Assembly: GCA_038225955.1 (NCBI GenBank)
Contig: JBBRQV010000042.1
Location: 1-21,255 of the forward strand
Direction of reading: 5' to 3'
Source: JAFDZO01 sp038225955
Lineage (GTDB): Bacteria > Bacteroidota > Ignavibacteria > Tepidaquicellales > Tepidaquicellaceae
Length of the DNA stretch: 21,255 bases
The notes below the pieces were generated by a model, which worked only from the letters and a program-made list of their open reading frames with translations, searched no databases and was not told the origin of the DNA. Position numbers and translations under genes: made by a program. Shown one piece after another: positions 14,715 to 21,255 of this stretch (within the stretch, counting starts at the first letter, position 1; each line of letters starts with the position of its first letter).

Positions 14715-15449
14715 ATGGAAACTGTAATAGAATTAAAAGATATATTTAAAACTTACGTGATGGGCATGGAAAACTTAACTGTGCTCAAAGGTGTAAACGT
14801 TACTATTGAGAGGAACGAATATGTGGCTATCATGGGACCTTCAGGCTCCGGCAAATCTACTTTAATGAATATTATTGGATGCTTAGATACTCCTACATCA
14901 GGCGATTATATATTAAGCGGAAATAATGTAAGCGAAATGGATGACCAGGAACTTGCGGAAGCCAGGAATAAAGAAATCGGATTTGTGTTTCAGACATTTA
15001 ATCTTCTTGCTAGAATAGATGCATTACATAATGTAGAGCTCCCACTGGTCTACTCAGGAATGAAAAAAGATGAACGCATAGAGAAAGCTGAGGCAGCGCT
15101 TACCAATGTAGGACTTGAAGACAGAATGACTCACAAACCAAACGAACTATCAGGCGGACAAAGGCAGAGAGTTGCAATCGCAAGGGCATTGGTAAACAAC
15201 CCTGCAATCATTCTTGCAGATGAACCAACAGGTAATCTTGATACAAAAACAGGTGAGGAAATTATGGCTTTATTCGAAACTCTTCATGCAAACGGAAATA
15301 CTATTATACTTGTAACACACGAAGAAGACATTGCAAAGCATGCATACAGAATTATAAAAATAAGAGATGGTGAGATAGAATCTGATACGGTGAATCCCAA
15401 CAAGATAAAAAAAGCAGAATTAAAAGCAAAAGAAGTAATCATAGATTAA
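14715..15449 (+). CDS. MacB/LolD-type ABC transporter ATP-binding protein
   Basis: This 244-residue cytoplasmic ATPase powers the two permeases that follow. It has Walker A GPSGSGKST (41-49), Q-loop Gln93 in VFQTFNLL, signature LSGGQRQRVAIARAL (145-159), Walker B IILADEPTGNLD (165-176) and H-loop His202 (LVTHEEDIAKHA). The Pro-Ser-Gly-Ser Walker A context, the LLxRxDALHNVELPL stretch and GNLD are hallmarks of the MacB/LolD/FtsE clade (type VII ABC systems), which transmit force rather than carry substrate through the membrane. Unlike E. coli MacB, the ATPase and permease are separate proteins. The C-terminal tail from about 225 is Lys-rich. It starts 42 bp after the adaptor gene and ends 12 bp before the first permease gene. 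Confidence 0.96.
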   Translation: METVIELKDIFKTYVMGMENLTVLKGVNVTIERNEYVAIMGPSGSGKSTLMNIIGCLDTPTSGDYILSGNNVSEMDDQELAEARNKEIGFVFQTFNLLARIDALHNVELPLVYSGMKKDERIEKAEAALTNVGLEDRMTHKPNELSGGQRQRVAIARALVNNPAIILADEPTGNLDTKTGEEIMALFETLHANGNTIILVTHEEDIAKHAYRIIKIRDGEIESDTVNPNKIKKAELKAKEVIID

Positions 15450-15461
15450 TAATAGAATAAC

Positions 15462-16685
15462 GTGAATTTTTTTCTGGAAATAAAAGAAAGTTTTGTAATA
15501 GCCCTCCAGGCAATAACTGCAAATAAAATGCGGTCTGTGCTTGCAGCTCTTGGTATCATTATTGGTATTACTGCAGTAACAATTATGCAGACTGCCATTG
15601 AAGGTATTAACAGAGCGTTCAACAACAGTATAGCAGCAGTTGGCGCTGATGTTCTTTATGTTCAGAAGTTTGAGTGGTTCGGTAAAGAAGACTGGAACGT
15701 GTATAAGAACAGAAAAGATATTAAGATGAGTAATTTTGAATTTCTTCAGAAGAATGTTCAGAGCGCTGCGTCAATGTGTCCGAGTGTAGGCTCATCAAGA
15801 ACTCTGAAGTATGGAGACTTATCACTTGAAAATGTGTTTGTAAACGGCACTACAGACGAATATCAGGCAACACTTTCCGTGAATATGAGCGACGGAAGAT
15901 TTATGACTAAACGGGAATCAGACGGCGGCTACCCGGTTGTTATGATTGGCGCAGATGTTAAGAAAGCATTTTTTGAGAATTCAAATCCCATAGGCAAAGC
16001 AATAAAAATCGGTAACTATAATTTCAGAGTAATCGGTGTTGTAGAGAAGCAGGGAAGCTTGCTTGGGATGAGCTTTGATAACAGAGTTATAATTCCTATA
16101 GAGTTATTTTTTAAACTCTACGGAACGAAGAGAAGCCTTTCAATAAATGTGAAAGCTGCAGATATGGGAAACATGGATGAAACAAAGGAAGAGGTTGGAG
16201 CGTGGATGAAAAAAACGCGAAAAATTCCTTATGGCGGAAGAGACGACTTCGGTATTAACCAGCAGGAAGCATTTAAGAGTACATATGAATCACTGACGGG
16301 ACTAATAAAGCTTATCGGAACAATGATTACTATGCTTGCTTTGATAGTAGGCTCAATAGGTATCGCAAATATTATGTTTGTTACTGTAAAAGAGAGAACG
16401 AAAGAAATCGGAATAAGGAAAGCGATCGGCGCGAAACGGCGTGCTATACTTATGCAGTTTTTGATTGAGTCAGTTACGATTTGTCTGCTTGGCGGTATAA
16501 TAGGATTACTGATATCACTGCCTATAAGTTTTCTTATTGATGCGTTTATTTTACCTACTGCAATTCCACTTTGGATTGTATTCCTTGCAATATTTATTTC
16601 AATATTCTTTGGAGTTCTTTCCGGATTTTTCCCTGCTTACTCGGCAGCAAAGATGGACCCTGTAGATGCATTGAGATACGAATAA
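15462..16685 (+). CDS. MacB/FtsX-type ABC transporter permease (first)
   Basis: The 407-residue inner-membrane protein has the MacB plan: one N-terminal helix (about 26-48, SVLAALGIIIGITAVTIM), a large periplasmic domain (about 50-275, MacB_PCD), then three C-terminal helices of the FtsX domain. GIRKAIGAKRRAILMQFLIES before the third helix is the cytoplasmic coupling motif, and the end DPVDALRYE is typical. The start is GTG at 15462 (MNFFLEIKES), with no evident Shine-Dalgarno, 12 bp after the ATPase stop. It is followed by a second permease of nearly equal length and the same ending, so the functional transporter is probably a heterodimer. Confidence 0.94.
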   Translation: MNFFLEIKESFVIALQAITANKMRSVLAALGIIIGITAVTIMQTAIEGINRAFNNSIAAVGADVLYVQKFEWFGKEDWNVYKNRKDIKMSNFEFLQKNVQSAASMCPSVGSSRTLKYGDLSLENVFVNGTTDEYQATLSVNMSDGRFMTKRESDGGYPVVMIGADVKKAFFENSNPIGKAIKIGNYNFRVIGVVEKQGSLLGMSFDNRVIIPIELFFKLYGTKRSLSINVKAADMGNMDETKEEVGAWMKKTRKIPYGGRDDFGINQQEAFKSTYESLTGLIKLIGTMITMLALIVGSIGIANIMFVTVKERTKEIGIRKAIGAKRRAILMQFLIESVTICLLGGIIGLLISLPISFLIDAFILPTAIPLWIVFLAIFISIFFGVLSGFFPAYSAAKMDPVDALRYE

Positions 16686-16759
16686 TTTATGATTTAAGAA
16701 TTCAGATTAAAGATTTTTTACCTATAAGCCAATAACGATAAACGAATAACTAAAGAAGA

Positions 16760-17986
16760 ATGGGTTTTTTTGAAAATGTAATGTTAGCGTTAAACTCTTT
16801 GAAGACGAATAAGCTTCGTGCTACTCTTACTCTTTTAGGAATAGTAATAGGTGTTTTCTCTATCATTGCTATAATGACGTTATTAAATGCGCTTCAGGCA
16901 GGGCTGGATTCAGGTCTAAGCCAGTTAGGTAGCAATACATTTCAGATTCAAAAATATCCTGCAATTCAGTTTGGTCCGGGAAACAATAAATTAAGAAATC
17001 GTCCTGATATAACATATGACCAAGGTGTAAGATTAAAAGAGAGAGCAACTATTTATAAATATATGTCTCTTGAGTTTTATGAGTTTGCAAAAACTTTCAA
17101 GTACGGAGCAGAATCTACTAATCCAAATTTTACAATAGGCGGTGTATTACCTGATTTTCTTCCGTGTAACGATTACACAATTCAGGAAGGAAGATTTTTT
17201 ACGAATACAGAAGTTCAGAATTCAGCTCCTGTTTGTATTATCGGATTGGAAACTGTGGACAGGCTTTTCAAGCATGAAACTCCACTGGGTAAACAGATTT
17301 TACTTGATGGAAAGCAGTTTACTGTAATAGGAATATATGGTTCCAAAGGTTCGGGCTTTGGTTCGACACAGGATAATTCGGCATTTATTCCGATTACAAG
17401 ATTTATGGAGCTATGGAGTACTAAGGAAAAATCCTGCAACATTGCAATTCAGGCACCGAGCAAGGATACGTATAATGAATGCCAGGAAAATGTAATGAGT
17501 GTATTCAGAGTAATAAGGAAAGTAAAACCGGGGGAGCCGGATAATTTTGAAATTTTCTCTAATGAATCTTTGAAAGGCACTGTTGATAGTTTCACAAAAT
17601 ATTTCAAATACGGCGCAGGAGTTATTTCATTCATTTCCCTTCTGGCAGCAGGTATTGGTATTATGAATATAATGCTCGTATCAGTAACTGAACGAACCAA
17701 GGAAATTGGTATTCGTAAAGCAATAGGAGCGAAGAACGCAATTATATTGAGACAGTTTTTAATTGAGGCAGTTGTGCTTTGCCTGATTGGTGGGATTATC
17801 GGAATTATTATGGGGGTAGGTGCAGGGAACTTAGTCGGTTTATATTTAAAATCACCTATAGTAATTCCTTACGACTGGGTTGTAATAGGACTTGTTGTTT
17901 GCAGTGCAGTTGGCATAGGCTTCGGAATGTACCCTGCTTACAAAGCAGCGCAGTTAAATCCTATTGATGCATTGAGATACGAGTAA
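16760..17986 (+). CDS. MacB/FtsX-type ABC transporter permease (second)
   Basis: This is a 408-residue paralogue of the preceding protein with the same layout: N-terminal helix in RATLTLLGIVIGVFSIIAIMT, a periplasmic MacB_PCD domain, and a C-terminal FtsX domain with IGIMNIMLVSVTERTKEIGIRKAIGAKNAIILRQFLIEAV and final NPIDALRYE. The periplasmic domains of the two permeases differ widely (this one has YPAIQFGPGNNKLRNRPDI and a Gly-rich GSKGSGFGSTQDN segment), so they have probably specialised. The ATG at 16760 is preceded by AAAGAAG. A 74-bp AT-rich gap separates it from the first permease. It is the last gene of the operon; the convergent hydrolase gene ends 10 bp away, with no clear terminator between them. 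Confidence 0.94.
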   Translation: MGFFENVMLALNSLKTNKLRATLTLLGIVIGVFSIIAIMTLLNALQAGLDSGLSQLGSNTFQIQKYPAIQFGPGNNKLRNRPDITYDQGVRLKERATIYKYMSLEFYEFAKTFKYGAESTNPNFTIGGVLPDFLPCNDYTIQEGRFFTNTEVQNSAPVCIIGLETVDRLFKHETPLGKQILLDGKQFTVIGIYGSKGSGFGSTQDNSAFIPITRFMELWSTKEKSCNIAIQAPSKDTYNECQENVMSVFRVIRKVKPGEPDNFEIFSNESLKGTVDSFTKYFKYGAGVISFISLLAAGIGIMNIMLVSVTERTKEIGIRKAIGAKNAIILRQFLIEAVVLCLIGGIIGIIMGVGAGNLVGLYLKSPIVIPYDWVVIGLVVCSAVGIGFGMYPAYKAAQLNPIDALRYE

Positions 17987-17996
17987 GAACTAATAT

Positions 17997-19223
17997 TCAG
18001 TACTTCTTTATATTCACATCTTTATATTTCAAACTGACTTTTTCCAACGGGGATTCTGTTTTATTTTTTAGATAGTAATTGAAAAAACTTAGCACGAAGT
18101 CATTTATCATTACCGCTAATCTTTGTTTCTCTTTACCACCATCAGGCTCGAAAAACGGCTCATCGCTGAAACTTTGATGTTTTGCATTCTTAATTAAAAT
18201 TCTATAACAGTCATTTTTTACTAAGCTTAAAATGGAATCTTGCTTTGCAGTCAGTCTGTCGAGAATTGCATCGTCTTCTTTACGTGTTATATTGCTTCGC
18301 TTTAACTCATTTTCTGTTAAGTTGTGAAATGGTTTTGTAATAAATAAAAATGGCTGTGAAATTACTTTTCCGTTTGAATCAGGAATCACCGGCCTCGCAT
18401 AAGTCAGACCATCCATGTTTATACCTGCTTTTAAATTTGTATTGTACACCAATACCTGAGCCGATGTTACTCCTCCAATTGAATGTCCAAGAACGCCTGC
18501 ATTAGATAAATCAATTTTATCTGTAAAAATGACATCATTTGTATTAAGGTCAGAAAGTCTTTTTAGAATAAAAGAAATGTCTTTAGTTCGAATTTCGACA
18601 CGCTTCCTAAAAAATTTTGCATCAATCTCTTCAAAATTATTTGAATTTTTATCAGGTCTCTTTTTTTCTGCTTCTGTGTGAGTTATACTTCCATCGGGAA
18701 AAACTTGTCCGCGTCCCTCATATGTGTGTTCAACTGCTGCTACTATATATCCGTTGCTAACTAAATTTTCAATTATCGAAGTATAAAAGAAAGTTGATAC
18801 ACCTGCTCCGGGGGAGAGCAATATTACAGGATATTTGCTATATGCATTTGATAAAGGAGCGTTTAATACCGCATTAGTTTTCATCGCATGGATAGCAACT
18901 TTTTCAAAAAATGAAAACTCGTCTTCAAGTTTATTCATCAATGGAAAATATTCATCATTGGGCGAATTTTTATTTACATCGGCAGGATACCATACATAGG
19001 CAACTAACTTTCTTTTTTTTGAAGAATTATCAATCCATTGTTCGCTTCGCGTTGAGTCAATCCATGAATATGCTCTTCTTCCTATTCCTAACTTTCCGGA
19101 ATTTTCCGGAAAATCTGTCCAGATAATACTTGAACAGGAATTGAAAATAAAAGCAAAAAATAAAAAAATTAACAGAAATTTTTTAACGGCACAAACCTTA
19201 TTATAAAAGATAGTTAGATTCAT
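17997..19223 (-). CDS. Lipoprotein alpha/beta hydrolase, PAF-acetylhydrolase-like
   Basis: The 408-residue protein belongs to the alpha/beta-hydrolase fold and resembles platelet-activating-factor acetylhydrolase (isoform II type) and bacterial dienelactone-hydrolase-like lipases. The N-terminus is KKFLLIFLFFAFIFNSC; Cys30 is a probable lipoprotein cysteine, though the n-region is long. The catalytic triad can be placed: Ser248 in the elbow GHSIGG (246-251), Asp271 in INMDGL and His349 in AKHQSFSD. KYPVILLSPGAGVSTFFYTSIIENLVSNGYIVAAVEH is the oxyanion-hole region, and VAYVWYPADV near the start is characteristic of this family. It probably cleaves short-chain esters or oxidised phospholipids in the envelope; the substrate is unproven. 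The ATG at 19223 is the only good start. The gene is monocistronic and convergent with the efflux operon. Confidence 0.87.
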   Translation of the reverse strand: MNLTIFYNKVCAVKKFLLIFLFFAFIFNSCSSIIWTDFPENSGKLGIGRRAYSWIDSTRSEQWIDNSSKKRKLVAYVWYPADVNKNSPNDEYFPLMNKLEDEFSFFEKVAIHAMKTNAVLNAPLSNAYSKYPVILLSPGAGVSTFFYTSIIENLVSNGYIVAAVEHTYEGRGQVFPDGSITHTEAEKKRPDKNSNNFEEIDAKFFRKRVEIRTKDISFILKRLSDLNTNDVIFTDKIDLSNAGVLGHSIGGVTSAQVLVYNTNLKAGINMDGLTYARPVIPDSNGKVISQPFLFITKPFHNLTENELKRSNITRKEDDAILDRLTAKQDSILSLVKNDCYRILIKNAKHQSFSDEPFFEPDGGKEKQRLAVMINDFVLSFFNYYLKNKTESPLEKVSLKYKDVNIKKY

Positions 19224-19300
19224 TTGGAGAGTTATATCTCTTCCTCAAAGATATAAAAAATGATTTTGAAATCCGCATTATTATTTAAAGGAATGTAGAA

Positions 19301-19339
19301 ATTTATACTAAAAAGCCCGTTCCTATAGCAGAAACGGGC
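19301..19339 (-). terminator. Rho-independent terminator of the outer-membrane protein gene
   Basis: Read on the minus strand, GCCCGTT (19339-19333) pairs with AACGGGC (19321-19315) around an 11-nt loop, followed by TTTTTAGTAT. It lies about 55 bp after the stop at 19394 and before the hydrolase gene, so the two minus-strand genes are probably separate transcripts. Confidence 0.82.
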
Positions 19340-19393
19340 ATCATATAATAAAATAATAAAGTTTTCTATTTTGTATCAAGAAAGTTCTGTAAT

Positions 19394-20206
19394 TTATAAT
19401 GAGAAGCTTAAAAGAAGTTTTACATTATTTCTTTCCTGGTTGTCTAGAATTAAATTTGAGGTAGGTAAGTTCTCAGATTTTTTTAAAGCAGGTAACTGAT
19501 GAAGCCATGTAATTGTTGCATACCAATTATCGGCATGGTAGCTCAAATTAGGTCCTAAGAATAATGAAGAGCTTTGTAAGCCGTTTCCATCAGGAAGTGT
19601 ATTAATATTAGCACCTTCAAATCCAAAAGAGAAATATTTGGAAGCTTGATATGAACCGCCGAAGAAAACTTCCAGCGCCAGATTTTTTTCAGTTTTCTCA
19701 GGAAGAGGATTAAAGCCCCACTCATATTCTGCGTTGAAATTTAATGCTAAAGTAAAATCACGTCCTAATTTCTTATCGAAAAGTAATTTTGTTTCGAAGC
19801 CAACTTCTCTTGTATTAAGCGTCAGCTCAACATACGGAGCGAAGCCAATGAAACTTGTGTATTTATTCGATACCTGATAAATCCACTCAGTTGAAACTCC
19901 ACCAAATTCAAATTCAGTATCGTAAGTATTCAGTAAAGAATTCTCTGTGGTTGTATTCTTAAAGTTTACATAAAAGGAAGCCTGAAGTTTATCCGTTACG
20001 CCTACTTCATACTCAAGTCTGTTTTCCATACTGGAGTAAAAATTTTTTCTTCTGACTCTGAAATTTGTATGAACTTCAAAGTCACGTGCGTTTTTCTTTA
20101 ATACATTAGTTGTGTATGTATAAGGGAAAGGTCTTTCATCAGCTTTAAGGCTGAATGTAAGTAAAAATAGTGATACCAGAATAATAAAAGTTTTAAAAAA
20201 ATTCAT
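19394..20206 (-). CDS. Predicted outer-membrane beta-barrel protein
   Basis: The 270-residue protein has a clear signal peptide (MNFFKTFIILVSLFLLTFSLKA, cleaved before DERP). The mature protein is a run of amphipathic strands rich in aromatic residues (FEVHTNFRVRRKNFYSSMENRLEYEVGVTDKLQASFYVNF and so on) with polar turns, ending in NVKLLLSFSL as expected of an outer-membrane barrel. ERPFPYTYTTNVLKKNARDFEVHTNF at the start of the mature protein resembles uncharacterised barrel families whose members begin with RPF and a LPKG-like turn. I cannot name a ligand. The ATG at 20206 follows an A-rich tract without a clear Shine-Dalgarno. A strong hairpin stands about 30-55 bp upstream and a terminator follows, so it is a single-gene unit. 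Confidence 0.8.
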   Translation of the reverse strand: MNFFKTFIILVSLFLLTFSLKADERPFPYTYTTNVLKKNARDFEVHTNFRVRRKNFYSSMENRLEYEVGVTDKLQASFYVNFKNTTTENSLLNTYDTEFEFGGVSTEWIYQVSNKYTSFIGFAPYVELTLNTREVGFETKLLFDKKLGRDFTLALNFNAEYEWGFNPLPEKTEKNLALEVFFGGSYQASKYFSFGFEGANINTLPDGNGLQSSSLFLGPNLSYHADNWYATITWLHQLPALKKSENLPTSNLILDNQERNNVKLLLSFSL

Positions 20207-20234
20207 TTTTTGGGTAATTTTAGGGTTTGATGGC

Positions 20235-20263
20235 TTCTTATTTAAACTTAGTCTAAATAAGAA
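20235..20263 (-). promoter_or_regulatory. Hairpin in the leader or promoter of the barrel gene
   Basis: TTCTTATTTAAAC (20235-20247) and GTCTAAATAAGAA (20251-20263) form a 13-bp stem with a 3-nt TTA loop. The one imperfect pair is A-C on the plus strand but G-T on the minus strand, so it folds better in the minus-strand transcript. It stands 29 nt upstream of the ATG at 20206. Confidence 0.6.
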
Positions 20264-20342
20264 TAAAATAAAAGTGAGGAATTTTTGAATTTTGTTAATA
20301 AATTGAAAGGAGTGTTATTAGTAAAGGAAGAGTGAAGTTTTA

Positions 20343-21255
20343 CTAAGCAGTTTTTTTCTGTGTTTTTGCAATCTTATTAAGAATGGCATCCATCTCATCG
20401 CGAAGCCACTTGGTGGAAGTAGTTAAAGCATAAGAATCTATTTTATAAATTGCGTCATTCTTCTTTTTATTTTCTGCAAAGAAATAATTGAATAAAGTAT
20501 TTATTCCTTCCAGAAAATCAATTCCTACTTCATAATGTTTTTCGGAAATCTTCCGATTTTCCGTAAGGTAATGTCTGAACGCATCTGAAAAATATTTTAG
20601 AGTTTCAAAATATTTTTCATCCATTAAGCTTAACTTATAAAAATTCTTTAACTGCAATTTCTTTATCTGAAAGTTTACCGGGATATCGAACATATCAAAC
20701 CGAGCAATATACTCTAAAGATTCTTGATAATTACCATTAGCAAATTCAATATGCGCCTTTGCATATATTTTCATGTTATCTTGTTCACTCTCAACAAGTT
20801 TTGTAATATACGTTTCTACGTATTTCTCTGTCCAGCTGATTTCGTTCAAATTAAGAGCAGTGTTAATTGCGCTTCTGAACTTATACGTATTTACATTCCT
20901 GTAATGGTTATCGAAGTAAATATCATTCTCTAAAGCATATTTTATTAAATCAAACCTCAGTTTTATGTATTCGGGTTCTTGTTTCTCTGCAAGGTAATTT
21001 AAAATAGAGCCGGCAATATGCAGAAGCCCCTCTTTGCCGAAATTAGAGGCATTTTTCTTAAAGCTCTCTATCAGTTTAAAAATATATTTTTTTAAATTAC
21101 TTTCATCCAATGAAATTAGAATGGAATATATTGCCATTTTTTGAATCTCCAAATCAGTATCAAAGCCTTCTATTCCTTTAAAATATTTTTCGAAATCAAT
21201 GCTGTTTAAAAATTCCCTGATATTAAAAGAAGTATCATCAGTTTTAAAAATAGTC
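20343..21255 (-). CDS. Hypothetical helical-repeat protein, 5' end outside window
   Basis: The frame stays open from the stop at 20343 to the right edge, reading TIFKTDDTSFN upstream, so the N-terminus is missing. The TTG at 21152 is not a convincing start. About 304 residues are visible. They are almost entirely predicted helix with Leu/Tyr/Phe pairs at regular spacing: KYVETYITKLVESEQDNMKIYAKAHIEFANGNYQESLEYIARFD reads like a TPR-type helix pair (A, G-Y, A/Y positions). The C-terminus is Lys-rich (KIAKTQKKTA). There is no signal or membrane segment in the visible part. I do not recognise the family; an alpha-solenoid scaffold is a guess from pattern only. The nearest downstream gene, the barrel protein, has its own leader hairpin. 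Confidence 0.7.
   Translation of the reverse strand, partial: TIFKTDDTSFNIREFLNSIDFEKYFKGIEGFDTDLEIQKMAIYSILISLDESNLKKYIFKLIESFKKNASNFGKEGLLHIAGSILNYLAEKQEPEYIKLRFDLIKYALENDIYFDNHYRNVNTYKFRSAINTALNLNEISWTEKYVETYITKLVESEQDNMKIYAKAHIEFANGNYQESLEYIARFDMFDIPVNFQIKKLQLKNFYKLSLMDEKYFETLKYFSDAFRHYLTENRKISEKHYEVGIDFLEGINTLFNYFFAENKKKNDAIYKIDSYALTTSTKWLRDEMDAILNKIAKTQKKTA

Noticed and set aside
1..21255. tRNA, rRNA, riboswitch, IS element or prophage
   Set aside because: No cloverleaf, rRNA block, transposase, integrase or recognised riboswitch motif was seen in any gap on reading both strands by eye; covariance-model searches were not possible.

Overview
The window is AT-rich chromosomal DNA, densely coded on both strands. 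It carries many secreted proteins, lipoproteins and outer-membrane proteins, so the cell is Gram-negative. Base composition, protein style (DUF4097 protein, MacB-type exporter with two separate permeases, short-Q-loop cytochrome bd, MerR regulator) and the mix of weak and clear Shine-Dalgarno sites suggest the Bacteroidota/Chlorobiota/Ignavibacteriota side of the tree. That placement is an inference; no rRNA or other taxonomic marker is present. I see no tRNA or rRNA, insertion sequence, CRISPR array or prophage gene.

Layout. 1-3055: the 3' part of an adenosine-deaminase-family gene (+) converges on a minus-strand pair, rarA and a DMT/EamA transporter broken by one in-frame TAA. 3056-3756: a gene-free stretch with eight pairs of 11-nt direct repeats, a strong hairpin and a REP-like palindrome, ending at a perfect inverted repeat in front of a secreted DUF4097 protein. 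4660-6202: a terminator, two small uncharacterised proteins and a MerR-type regulator, all three genes on the minus strand. 6203-6580: gene-free, with a long imperfect inverted repeat. 6581-11248: a plus-strand run of cydA, cydB (separated by four tandem hairpins), a SAM methyltransferase, a secreted SnoaL-like/VOC fusion and a small lipoprotein. 11261-11668: a 6-pyruvoyl/6-carboxytetrahydropterin synthase (-). 11960-17986: a complete tripartite efflux operon of TolC, MacA-like adaptor, MacB-like ATPase and two FtsX-type permeases. 17997-21255: minus-strand genes for a PAF-acetylhydrolase-like lipoprotein, an outer-membrane barrel protein and a helical protein cut by the window edge.

How the genes work together. 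CydAB makes a quinol-oxidising terminal oxidase in the inner membrane. The tolC-to-permease operon encodes every part needed to span both membranes and export a substrate from the periplasm or outer leaflet. The other genes are probably independent housekeeping or envelope functions.

The protein genes belong to known families. The unexplained material is in the non-coding DNA: (i) the 11-nt doublet array at 3133-3575, with conserved A-B-C order; (ii) a two-hairpin element at 4673-4742 and 11704-11751 in which a TGTAAATA loop is kept while the stem sequences differ but still pair; (iii) a four-hairpin array with an invariant AAAC-NNN-GTTT core inside the cydAB operon. These are the best candidates for something not yet described, although all three may be genome-wide repeat families.
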